From Elusimicrobiota bacterium (lineage in GTDB: Bacteria > Elusimicrobiota > Elusimicrobia > 2-02-FULL-39-32), in contig JACPSV010000064.1 of NCBI GenBank assembly GCA_016193115.1, positions 588 through 6,810 on the forward strand: 6,223 nucleotides of DNA, given 5' to 3'. The stretch's first letter is position 1. The number at the start of each line of letters is the position of its first letter. The notes beneath the pieces were generated by a model, which was not told where the DNA came from, ran no database searches, and was given only the letters and a program-made list of their open reading frames with translations. The position numbers and the translations under genes were made by a program. Below are positions 1 to 5,744 of the stretch, piece after piece.

Positions 1-9
1 TCCACCCAG

Positions 10-987
10 TTACCACTTGCCGTTTGTGGCATAAACGATCCCGCCGGCAGTAACGGCATTTCCTCGAAAGTTGATTGTAGAGCCGGTGGTATTGAATGTG
101 CCGGTTGTCAAAGTTAAATTTCCGTTGATCGTGATGGTTTGTGATTGAAGGTAAACTGTTTGTGAATTGTTAGTGACCAAATGATAAAAACTTGCTCCGG
201 ACGGGAGTGTCACTTGTTGAAAAGGCGAGGATCCCGAGAAAGTGACGGTGCTTCGATAAGTATCAAAGACGGCATTCGTCACGGCTAGATTGCCCTTCAA
301 TGTTACGCTGGAATTGCCCGCATTAAATGTTCCACCGTTTTGATAGAAATTAGATGAGACTGAAAACCTATCACCCGTGATAACCACGCTGGAAGAAAAT
401 CCTACCCCCATATAAACTCCTTCCAGATCAATGTTCAAATCCCAATGGCAGGCTTTCGTCCCTCCTTGCTCGGTGACAAACTGAACGGAATTCGTGCTAA
501 TAGGCGCGACGTTGTCCACCCAATTTAAACGGTTGGAAGCGAGATTGTCACTTCCTTCGCCGTCCCATCGCCGGACGGAAGTGAGCAGCGCGGAAACCGA
601 AGAGTATTGGACGTCCGATTCAGTGCTGAGTTTGACATGGAAATAGTAGGTGACATTCTGAGTTAAATTCGGATAGCTTGAAGTGTTTTGAATCAGAGGG
701 ATACTGCCGGAACTATTTTGAGAACCAATGAAATTGGAGCTTGTGGAAAGGGTCACGTTATAAATGCCTGAGAAGCTTGTCCAACGGACTGTCAGGGAAC
801 TGGAGGTTACCCCTTGGAAGTAAGGGGCAAGATCTGTCGCGCTTGCCTCCCGAGAACCCAGATGCAAAATAAGTAGCAAGGATAAACAATAGAGAAACCT
901 TCCCAACGTCATTCCCGCGACCTGTCCCGAGCGCAGTCGAGGGGAAGCGGGAATGACTTTGGGTTTGAATTTCTTCAAAAATCTCAT
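10..987 (-). CDS. secreted FN3-domain protein with beta-repeat C-terminal part; N-terminus carries an embedded palindromic repeat
   Basis: This 325-residue protein is predicted to be exported and attached to or released from the cell surface. Residues 1-10 (MRFLKKFKPK) are a charged n-region, residues 31-44 (FLYCLSLLLILHLG) a hydrophobic core, and A48-S49-A50 fits a signal peptidase I site before T51. Between charged region and core, residues 11-27 come from a palindromic DNA repeat. Residues about 52-138 look like one fibronectin type III domain (SSLTVRW, YNVTLSTS, YYFHVKLST). After a linker with WDGEGSDN and NWVDN (155-159), the rest is Ser/Thr/Asn-rich beta structure with related strands at 214-233, 238-254 and 294-310 (pattern GTFN..STxxFxG). 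The ATG overlaps the stop of the barrel gene as TAATG, so translation is probably coupled; I see no good ribosome binding site. A second ATG at 910-912 lies inside the repeat and would also leave a hydrophobic signal core. The ORF ends in mid-repeat with no visible sorting domain, so it may be truncated. The exact role is unknown. Confidence 0.8.
   Translation of the reverse strand: MRFLKKFKPKVIPASPRLRSGQVAGMTLGRFLYCLSLLLILHLGSREASATDLAPYFQGVTSSSLTVRWTSFSGIYNVTLSTSSNFIGSQNSSGSIPLIQNTSSYPNLTQNVTYYFHVKLSTESDVQYSSVSALLTSVRRWDGEGSDNLASNRLNWVDNVAPISTNSVQFVTEQGGTKACHWDLNIDLEGVYMGVGFSSSVVITGDRFSVSSNFYQNGGTFNAGNSSVTLKGNLAVTNAVFDTYRSTVTFSGSSPFQQVTLPSGASFYHLVTNNSQTVYLQSQTITINGNLTLTTGTFNTTGSTINFRGNAVTAGGIVYATNGKW
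908..957. repeat. 50-base palindromic repeat element inside a coding region
   Basis: Perfect 11-base inverted arms, GTCATTCCCGC at 908-918 and GCGGGAATGAC at 947-957, enclose a 28-base core containing CCTGTCCCGAGCGCAGTCGA. Beyond one mismatch, two further bases pair on each side (905-906 with 959-960). The arms and the core resemble short palindromic repeats found dispersed in many bacterial genomes (GTCATTCCCGC arms; CCTGTCCTGAGC-type cores); that resemblance is from memory. Here the element is read through in frame and contributes VIPASPRLRSGQVAGMT to the FN3 protein. No second copy is present in this window. A miniature element mobilised by a REP-associated transposase is possible but unproven. 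Confidence 0.8.
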
Positions 988-989
988 TA
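985..989 (-). promoter_or_regulatory. TAATG stop/start overlap coupling the barrel and FN3 genes
   Basis: The TAA stop of the barrel gene (987-989) shares one base with the ATG of the FN3 gene (985-987). Only a weak GGGA lies upstream (TGGGATTTACATTTAATG), so re-initiation by ribosomes finishing the first gene is the likeliest way the second is translated. The junction supports the two genes being one transcription unit and supports ATG at 987 as the start. Confidence 0.7.
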
Positions 990-1961
990 TTTAAATGTAA
1001 ATCCCAGTGTTATCCTATGACTGTTTCCTAAATCTCCTAGGGGTACAAAAGCGTAATCCATTTGCGCATTGTAAAATCTAATGCTGGCGCCGGCCATGAG
1101 TCCGCTCAATCGGGAGATAGTAGAATCTGCGGTTGGTTGCGAGATTTTGAAAACCGAAGAATCGTTGTTTGAATTTGTTTTATACCCCGATCTCACTGCA
1201 AAGGAAGAGGCCATCCAGTATTCGAACCCAAACTGATAGGAGATTTCTGAGACTTGCGGGATTGAGACGGAACCGCTCAAAAGTATGGGAACCGATTTGC
1301 CTGTCCAGGAAAGACCCGTTTTTAGAGTGGAGGGTAAAGGAGAGGAGGTTTCCTGAAAGCGAATCTCCGGACCCATGTTGAGGAATGAGAGTCCGAACTT
1401 TAATCCGGAAATTTGTATTTTATGGATTAATCCCACGTCAAAAGCAAAATCCTGCGCGTCAAAACTATCGATCTGTTGGCGAATATATTTGACATTGATT
1501 CCTCCGGCGCTGCCGCTCCATGGTAAACGCCTGGCAAAGCCCAGTGTCAGCGCCATGTCAGAAGAGTTGAAATTTCCCCGGTAATCGCCGGTCATGCTGC
1601 GCCGTTCGATATCGCCCACATTCAGATATTGAGCTCCGGTTCCAAATGTTCCGATTCGTGTGGGAAGACTGTAAGCGAAGTTTTGAGAATTTATTTCCTG
1701 AATGTAAGCATGGTGGGAGATGGATATCTCTTTTCCCGATAGGAGAGCGATCCCGGCCGGATTCCAAAATAGAGCGTTCACATCGTCGGCGACGCCTACA
1801 AACGATTCCCCCATCCCGCTGGCGCGCGCTCCCGCGCCCAGCTGCAGAAATTGGGCGCCTGTGGTTCCGGAATGGCTCGCTTGTGAAAATTGAGAAGAAA
1901 GAAAGAAGGGAATGAAGGAGAGAGTGAGGAGAACGGAGATCCTACTCAGTAGAATCGTCAA
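987..1961 (-). CDS. PorV/PorQ-like outer-membrane beta-barrel protein
   Basis: The 324-residue protein starts with a Sec signal (hydrophobic residues 9-22, LLTLSFIPFFL, probable cleavage near 28-31). It then has the family hallmark at 32-70: GTTGAQFLQLGAGARASGMG followed by ESFVGVADDVNALFWNPAG. Alternating beta-strand patterns fill the middle, and the C-terminus (DYAFVPLGDLGNSHRITLGF, then TFK) matches the family's last strands and the aromatic outer-membrane insertion signal. In Bacteroidota, PorV is the shuttle protein of the type IX secretion system and PorQ a relative; similar proteins occur in many other diderm phyla, often without a proven secretion role. Length is usual. The start is TTG at 1959-1961; no ATG gives a complete signal peptide in this frame, and no Shine-Dalgarno site is visible. 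A promoter at 2071-2099 precedes it, and the FN3 gene follows with a one-base overlap, suggesting that the barrel protein helps export or anchor the FN3 protein (inference). Confidence 0.85.
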   Translation of the reverse strand: MTILLSRISVLLTLSFIPFFLSSQFSQASHSGTTGAQFLQLGAGARASGMGESFVGVADDVNALFWNPAGIALLSGKEISISHHAYIQEINSQNFAYSLPTRIGTFGTGAQYLNVGDIERRSMTGDYRGNFNSSDMALTLGFARRLPWSGSAGGINVKYIRQQIDSFDAQDFAFDVGLIHKIQISGLKFGLSFLNMGPEIRFQETSSPLPSTLKTGLSWTGKSVPILLSGSVSIPQVSEISYQFGFEYWMASSFAVRSGYKTNSNNDSSVFKISQPTADSTISRLSGLMAGASIRFYNAQMDYAFVPLGDLGNSHRITLGFTFK

Positions 1962-2020
1962 GAAATTAAACCGAGAATAAGTGCGGCCGGGACAATTTTC
2001 CAGTGTGCACCCTCGCCCAT
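1958..2020 (-). CDS. possible 20-residue leader peptide overlapping the barrel gene start
   Basis: ATG at 2018-2020 opens a 20-codon frame reading MGEGAHWKIV PAALILGLIS and ending in TGA at 1958-1960. This TGA overlaps the TTG start of the barrel gene (1959-1961) as TTGA, an arrangement typical of coupled translation. The ATG lies about 44 bases below the transcription start predicted from the promoter at 2071-2099. The peptide has one Lys followed by a hydrophobic stretch, like the beginning of a signal peptide. There is no Shine-Dalgarno site, and short frames like this occur by chance. It could be a regulatory leader, the original start of the barrel gene separated by a frameshift, or nothing. 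Confidence is low. Confidence 0.25.
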   Translation of the reverse strand: MGEGAHWKIVPAALILGLIS

Positions 2021-2060
2021 AAAAATAACAACACAGATTCTACTATTTTTGGAAAAGGAA

Positions 2061-2075
2061 ATGCTAAATAAGCAT
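2061..2075. promoter_or_regulatory. small palindrome over the -10 region, possible operator
   Basis: ATGCT (2061-2065) and AGCAT (2071-2075) form a perfect inverted repeat around a 5-base AT-only centre. It overlaps the -10 box and the predicted transcription start of the barrel-gene promoter. That position suits a repressor site or a 5' end hairpin, but a 5-base arm can easily arise by chance. Confidence 0.25.
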
Positions 2076-2099
2076 AGTGGAAGTATCTTGGTTTGTCAA
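2071..2099 (-). promoter_or_regulatory. sigma70-type promoter for the barrel-FN3 unit
   Basis: On the minus strand a perfect TTGACA -35 box (2094-2099) is followed by a 17-base spacer and TATGCT (2071-2076), which matches 4 of 6 bases of the -10 consensus. Transcription would begin near 2064, leaving a leader of about 100 bases before the TTG start at 1961. The site lies just after the ATPase stop codon in the largest gap of the window, where a promoter for the surface-protein unit is expected. Both boxes overlap small inverted repeats (2092-2121 and 2061-2075). Confidence 0.65.
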
Positions 2100-2121
2100 C
2101 GTGATTTTGCGCGTTAACAAA
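2092..2121. other. inverted repeat spanning the ATPase stop codon and the -35 box
   Basis: TTTGTCAACG (2092-2101) and CGTTAACAAA (2112-2121) pair over 10 bases with one mismatch (a G-T wobble), separated by 10 bases. The repeat covers the TAA stop of the ATPase gene (2114-2116) and the -35 box of the downstream promoter. In RNA it could form a modest hairpin marking the end of the upstream transcript. It lacks a following T-run, so it is not a canonical intrinsic terminator. As DNA it could be a regulator binding site over the promoter. Which applies cannot be told from sequence. Confidence 0.45.
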
Positions 2122-3247
2122 TAGTGTTTCCGGTTTCGGGGTCGAAGAGGTGGATGGATTCCATGTTTAAGACCAGATCAATGTCTTGATTCTGTTTGGC
2201 GGAGTTGTAGGGTTCTACGCGCGCTACGAGACTGTTTTTTCCCGTGTTGAGGTAAAGATACTTTTCGGAGCCCATCGGTTCCACGACTTCAACGGTGGCT
2301 TTCAGAGAGGATCCTTCCCGCACACCGCCGGAATAGAACAGGCGGTCATAAATGTTTTCCGGCCGAATGCCGACGACGACGCTTTTCCCGATGTACGATT
2401 GGACGCATTGGGCCATTTCCGGAATCAGTTTGACCTGCATGGCATGGGAACTGGAGTTGGTGTTCGCTTCTTTGAGCCAAACCCCTTTTTCTTCCCCATT
2501 TTTTTCCTGAAGAGTGACTTCGATAAAGTTCATCGGGGGCGAACCTATAAAACCGGCGACAAACTTGTTGGCCGGGTTATTGTACAAGTCAATCGGAGAG
2601 GCAATCTGTTGAACGATCCCATCCTTCATGACGCAGATGCGGTCGCCCATGGTCATGGCTTCCACCTGGTCGTGAGTGACATAAATCATGGTTGTCTGCA
2701 GCTTGTCGTGCAGTTTGGATAGTTCCATTCTCATTTGCACTCTCAATTTTGCGTCCAGGTTGCTTAAAGGTTCGTCAAAGAGAAAGACTTTGGGCTTGCG
2801 CACAATGGAACGTCCCACGGCGACCCGCTGCCTTTGACCGCCGGAAAGCTCTTTTGGCTTTCTGTGTAAAAGGTTTGTCATGTTCAGAATTTCCGCCGCT
2901 TCGCGCACGCGGTCTTCTATTTCTTTTTTGGAGTATCCCCGCAGTTTTAATCCGAAAGCCATGTTCTCATACACGGTCATGTGCGGGTACAGGGCGTAAT
3001 TCTGGAAAACCATGGCAATGTCCCTGTCTTTGGGCGGGACTTCGTTTACTTTTTTCCCGCCGATCCAGATCTCGCCTTCGCTGACCTCTTCCAATCCCGC
3101 AATCATCCTGAGCGTCGTAGACTTGCCGCAACCGGATGGCCCTACCAAAATGAAAAATTCTTTGTCAGGAATTTGTAAGGAGACTTCGTTAACCGCTACA
3201 GTTCCGTTGTACCGTTTCCACACATTTTTCAAAACGACTTCAGCCAC
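2114..3247 (-). CDS. sugar ABC transporter ATP-binding protein, MalK/UgpC/MsmK family
   Basis: This cytoplasmic ATPase would drive a carbohydrate importer by binding as a dimer to its membrane permeases. All nucleotide-binding motifs are intact: Walker A GPSGCGKST (36-44), Q-loop FQNYALYP (81-88), signature LSGGQRQR (134-141), Walker B VFLFDEP (154-160), D-loop SNLD (162-165) and switch His192 in THD. Residues about 235-377 form the C-terminal TOBE/regulatory region typical of MalK-type proteins (SPPMNF at 236-241, VVVGIRPENIY at 290-300). The length of 377 is normal for the family. The start is GTG at 3245-3247, fixed by a near-ideal ribosome binding site. No permease or substrate-binding protein is visible, so it may serve several importers encoded elsewhere, as MsmK does in some bacteria. 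Its place 43 bases after the phosphorylase gene suggests uptake of that enzyme's substrate (inference). Substrate cannot be read from the sequence. Confidence 0.93.
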   Translation of the reverse strand: MAEVVLKNVWKRYNGTVAVNEVSLQIPDKEFFILVGPSGCGKSTTLRMIAGLEEVSEGEIWIGGKKVNEVPPKDRDIAMVFQNYALYPHMTVYENMAFGLKLRGYSKKEIEDRVREAAEILNMTNLLHRKPKELSGGQRQRVAVGRSIVRKPKVFLFDEPLSNLDAKLRVQMRMELSKLHDKLQTTMIYVTHDQVEAMTMGDRICVMKDGIVQQIASPIDLYNNPANKFVAGFIGSPPMNFIEVTLQEKNGEEKGVWLKEANTNSSSHAMQVKLIPEMAQCVQSYIGKSVVVGIRPENIYDRLFYSGGVREGSSLKATVEVVEPMGSEKYLYLNTGKNSLVARVEPYNSAKQNQDIDLVLNMESIHLFDPETGNTIC

Positions 3248-3252
3248 TTGAA

Positions 3253-3261
3253 ATCACCTCC
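3253..3261 (-). promoter_or_regulatory. very strong ribosome binding site that sets the GTG start of the ATPase
   Basis: The minus strand reads GGAGGTGAT, nine consecutive bases complementary to the usual 3' end of 16S rRNA. Five bases (TTCAA) separate it from the GTG at 3245-3247. It is by far the best Shine-Dalgarno site in the window. It identifies GTG as the start and suggests the ATPase is translated more strongly than its neighbours, none of which has a clear site before the start assigned here. Confidence 0.85.
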
Positions 3262-3282
3262 CTTCTGGTCTTATCAGAGTCT

Positions 3283-3311
3283 ATTATAGTCTAATTAAAA
3301 TGGATAATGAA
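3283..3311 (-). promoter_or_regulatory. possible internal promoter before the ATPase gene
   Basis: A perfect TATAAT lies at 3283-3288 on the minus strand, in the 43-base gap between phosphorylase and ATPase genes. At 17 bases upstream the -35 position reads TTCATT (3306-3311), only 3 of 6 matches, so the promoter is incomplete. Predicted initiation near 3276 would give a leader of about 29 bases containing the strong ribosome binding site. The region is AT-rich, so a chance match is quite possible. Confidence 0.3.
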
Positions 3312-5741
3312 ATGGTTGGATCCATTGTTAAGAAATTCCGGAGCAATGATGTTGGATGGTAATATCTTTCCATCAAACTCGATTTGAACGTTGTTTTTTT
3401 TCAGTGAAGTATCTCTCCGAAAAACTAAGACGCAAATCCGGTTGCGGTAAACCCTTTTGACCGTAAACTGTTCCCATTGGGCGGGGACTCTGGGATCTAT
3501 TTTGAGACCGTCCCAATCCGGACGCACGCCCAATATCCATTCCATCATCACCCGGTAAAGCCAGGCCGCTGAACCCGTGTACCATGTCCAACCGCCTCGT
3601 CCATAGTGAGGGGAGTTGGGTCCGTCCACGTTGCCGGGCGTGACGTACGGTTCCGACTGGTACAAATCCGGTTCAAAACCTCTGTCCACAGGAGAGATTT
3701 TCTTGAAGAGTTCCCAGGCCTTTTCGTTCCGTCCCAAAAAAGCTTCCATTTGGATGGCCCAGGTACCCGCGTGGGTATAGAGGCCGCCATTTTCCCGCAC
3801 TCCGGGCGCGTAACGGGTCAGATACCCAATTCGTTCATCCGGCGTCGCATAAGCAGGATAGAGGAGTAAAGGACCGTAGTCGCGGTAGAGATATTTTTCC
3901 AAGGAACGCAAAACAGGTTTCATTCTTTGAGGCGGAACCATTTCATTCAAAACCGCCCAGGTTTGAGGATTGAGATGAATGCGCCCTTCTTTGGATTTGT
4001 GGCTGCCAATTAAGGATCCGTCGTCGCAACTGGCAGCCCAGTACCAGTTCCCGTCCCAGCCATAACGATTGACCGCTTGATAGAGGGATCGCGCTTCCTT
4101 TTGAAGCCATGAGATCCGTTTCTTTTCCGACCGCGGTAAAATTCCGCTTTGAATGGAACGTCGGACCATTTCGGAAAATTCGTTAAGAATCCCATAGAGA
4201 AACTGCGCTACCCAGACTGTCTCTCCTTTCTCTTCCCAACCGGCCACGGAGAGGCCGTCGTTCCAGTCTCCCGTTCCAATCAGAGGAAGTCCTCTTTTGC
4301 TTTTGCGGGAGAGCGAGTTTTCAATCGCTAAAAGACAATGACGATATAAAGATGCGGATGGGACGGGCGCTTTGGAGTTTCCTTCCGACAGAAAAGAAGA
4401 TTTTTCTTGGAGGACGGCAAAGTCTCCGGTCTCTTTGAGATAGTTTGCCGTCACAAACGGAAGCCAAAGAAGATCGTCGGAATATCTGGATTTGTGACCT
4501 TCCTCCGTGATCGGGTGCCACCAATGGTGGACGATACCTTCCGGGTACTGGTGCGCGGCATGAAGAAGAATTTGCCTTTTTGTCCTTTCCGGTTCTAGAT
4601 GCAAAAAAATCTGGCTGTCTTGCAGCTGGTCCCTGTACCCAAACGCGCCGCCCGCTTGATAGTATCCGGTTCGTCCCCAGATCCGGCTGGAAAGAGCCTG
4701 ATATTTAAGCCATGTGTTAGCCAGCAGGTTAAAGGAGAGGTCGGGCGTAGACACTTCCGATAAATTGAGATAGTCTTTCCAGAATTTGCGCGCAGATACA
4801 AACGATGAATCCACCGCGGATTCCCGCTTAAATTCTTGGGAAAGTTTGACCGCCTCTTTTTTGGAGGAGGCAATCCCTAATGTCCAGTGGATTCGTTTGG
4901 TTTCGCCCGGCAACAAGCTCACTTCCACGCATAAACTACCAATGGAATCATCCCATCTTCCGGATGTGGAGCCCAACATCTTTCCTTCTGCAAGGGCTTG
5001 CGGATTCTGAACGGAGCGGTAACGTCCCAGAAACGAATCTTTGTGGCCGCAGTAATCTTTCAAGGGCAAGTTGACGGAATGCCAAGCCACGTAATCCCAG
5101 GAACGGTTCCAGTGTTGTCCTTTCTTGTTCACAATCGTCCAGAGACGCTTACTGGCCAGAATTGTTTGGGAAGAGCGGTCTAACTCCGTCTCTAAAAATG
5201 TTTTGTGGAATTCCCGATGGTTGTCCGGTGACTCCCCTAAACACCATTCTAAATAACTCCAGAGACTTAAAGTCCTTTTCTGGTTGGAACTATTTGTGAT
5301 CTTAAGGTCCCAGACTTCCAACGGTTTCCCCGGCGGCACAAAGAACGTGAGTTCAGATTCGATGCCTTTCTCCTGAACCTTGAACCGTGTATAGCCCACT
5401 CCATGGCGGCACTCGTAGAAAGGCGCCGTGTTTTTCACAGGATGCACCGTGGCAGACCAGAATTCTCCGGTTTTTTCGTCCCGTATGTAGATATATTTCC
5501 CGCACTGATCTGAAACCAAATCCTGGTTCCAGCGAGTGATCCGGTTTAAGCTGGCATGGGTTTTCCAGGAGTAACCCCCTCCCGTTTGGGAAACGACCAG
5601 TCCGTAATCTCCGGGACAGATCACGTTCGCCCAAGGTTTTGGTGTGTCCGGCCGTGTGATCACGAATTCGTCCCCTTCCGCATTAAAATAGCCGTACTGA
5701 GTTTTAAACAATTTCTTTTCTCCTTTCTCGCTCATGAACAT
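3291..5741 (-). CDS. GH94 family disaccharide/oligosaccharide phosphorylase, NdvB-like clade, stand-alone
   Basis: The 816-residue protein is a cytoplasmic inverting phosphorylase that would cleave a beta-linked gluco-oligosaccharide with phosphate to give a sugar 1-phosphate. The N-terminal beta-sandwich shows YGYFNAEGDEFVITRPDTPK (16-35). The (alpha/alpha)6 catalytic domain begins near 335, with GYRDQLQDS (368-376), HHWWHP (405-410), SRYSDDLLWLP (418-428), LIGTGDWNDG (487-496; D495 expected general acid), THAGTW (656-661) and WTWYTGSAAW (718-727). R370, H657, T722 and G723 correspond to phosphate contacts known in chitobiose and cellobiose phosphorylases, so phosphorolysis is likely. Length suits single-domain members (about 800). 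HWWHP and NRITRW..D.VSD (66-78) resemble the C-terminal domain of cyclic beta-1,2-glucan synthases more than cellobiose phosphorylases, but the long synthase and membrane parts are absent. Substrate is therefore open: beta-1,2-gluco-oligosaccharide, cellobiose and cellobionate are candidates. The first ATG is 3 bases after the preceding stop; a TTG at 5709-5711 is an alternative start. Confidence 0.9.
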   Translation of the reverse strand: MFMSEKGEKKLFKTQYGYFNAEGDEFVITRPDTPKPWANVICPGDYGLVVSQTGGGYSWKTHASLNRITRWNQDLVSDQCGKYIYIRDEKTGEFWSATVHPVKNTAPFYECRHGVGYTRFKVQEKGIESELTFFVPPGKPLEVWDLKITNSSNQKRTLSLWSYLEWCLGESPDNHREFHKTFLETELDRSSQTILASKRLWTIVNKKGQHWNRSWDYVAWHSVNLPLKDYCGHKDSFLGRYRSVQNPQALAEGKMLGSTSGRWDDSIGSLCVEVSLLPGETKRIHWTLGIASSKKEAVKLSQEFKRESAVDSSFVSARKFWKDYLNLSEVSTPDLSFNLLANTWLKYQALSSRIWGRTGYYQAGGAFGYRDQLQDSQIFLHLEPERTKRQILLHAAHQYPEGIVHHWWHPITEEGHKSRYSDDLLWLPFVTANYLKETGDFAVLQEKSSFLSEGNSKAPVPSASLYRHCLLAIENSLSRKSKRGLPLIGTGDWNDGLSVAGWEEKGETVWVAQFLYGILNEFSEMVRRSIQSGILPRSEKKRISWLQKEARSLYQAVNRYGWDGNWYWAASCDDGSLIGSHKSKEGRIHLNPQTWAVLNEMVPPQRMKPVLRSLEKYLYRDYGPLLLYPAYATPDERIGYLTRYAPGVRENGGLYTHAGTWAIQMEAFLGRNEKAWELFKKISPVDRGFEPDLYQSEPYVTPGNVDGPNSPHYGRGGWTWYTGSAAWLYRVMMEWILGVRPDWDGLKIDPRVPAQWEQFTVKRVYRNRICVLVFRRDTSLKKNNVQIEFDGKILPSNIIAPEFLNNGSNHFIIHFN
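5720..5726 (-). promoter_or_regulatory. ribosome-binding-like AAAGGAG suggesting a later TTG start for the phosphorylase
   Basis: AAAGGAG sits inside the first codons of the phosphorylase ORF, 8 bases before an in-frame TTG at 5709-5711. Starting there would remove ten residues (MFMSEKGEKK) and give a protein beginning LFKTQYGYF, close to where relatives of the family begin. The two upstream ATGs (5739-5741 and 5733-5735) have no Shine-Dalgarno site but could be reached by coupling to the gene ending at 5745. The choice is undecided, so the longer form is annotated. Confidence 0.4.
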
Positions 5742-5744
5742 ACT

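Noticed and set aside
908..957. Intrinsic terminator or attenuator at the start of the FN3 gene
   Set aside because: The palindrome is strong, but no T-run follows it on the minus strand and it lies within an open, translated frame; a mobile repeat explains it better.
1646..1915. Plus-strand open frame of 89 codons opposite the barrel gene
   Set aside because: Its sequence is rich in Arg and Pro with no fold signature, and it is antisense to the well-supported PorV-like signature region.
2092..2121. Intrinsic terminator after the ATPase gene
   Set aside because: The stem is AT-rich at its base, the loop is 10 bases, and no T-run follows on the minus strand; it is kept only as an inverted repeat.
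2186..2722. Plus-strand open frame of 178 codons opposite the ATPase gene
   Set aside because: It lies wholly antisense to a gene whose conserved ATPase motifs are all intact, has no recognisable domain and has a composition expected of a shadow frame.
3291..5741. Cyclic beta-1,2-glucan synthase (NdvB/ChvB) assignment
   Set aside because: Only the GH94 part is present. The long membrane glycosyltransferase region of those enzymes, which are several times larger, is missing, and the start is adjacent to another gene's stop.
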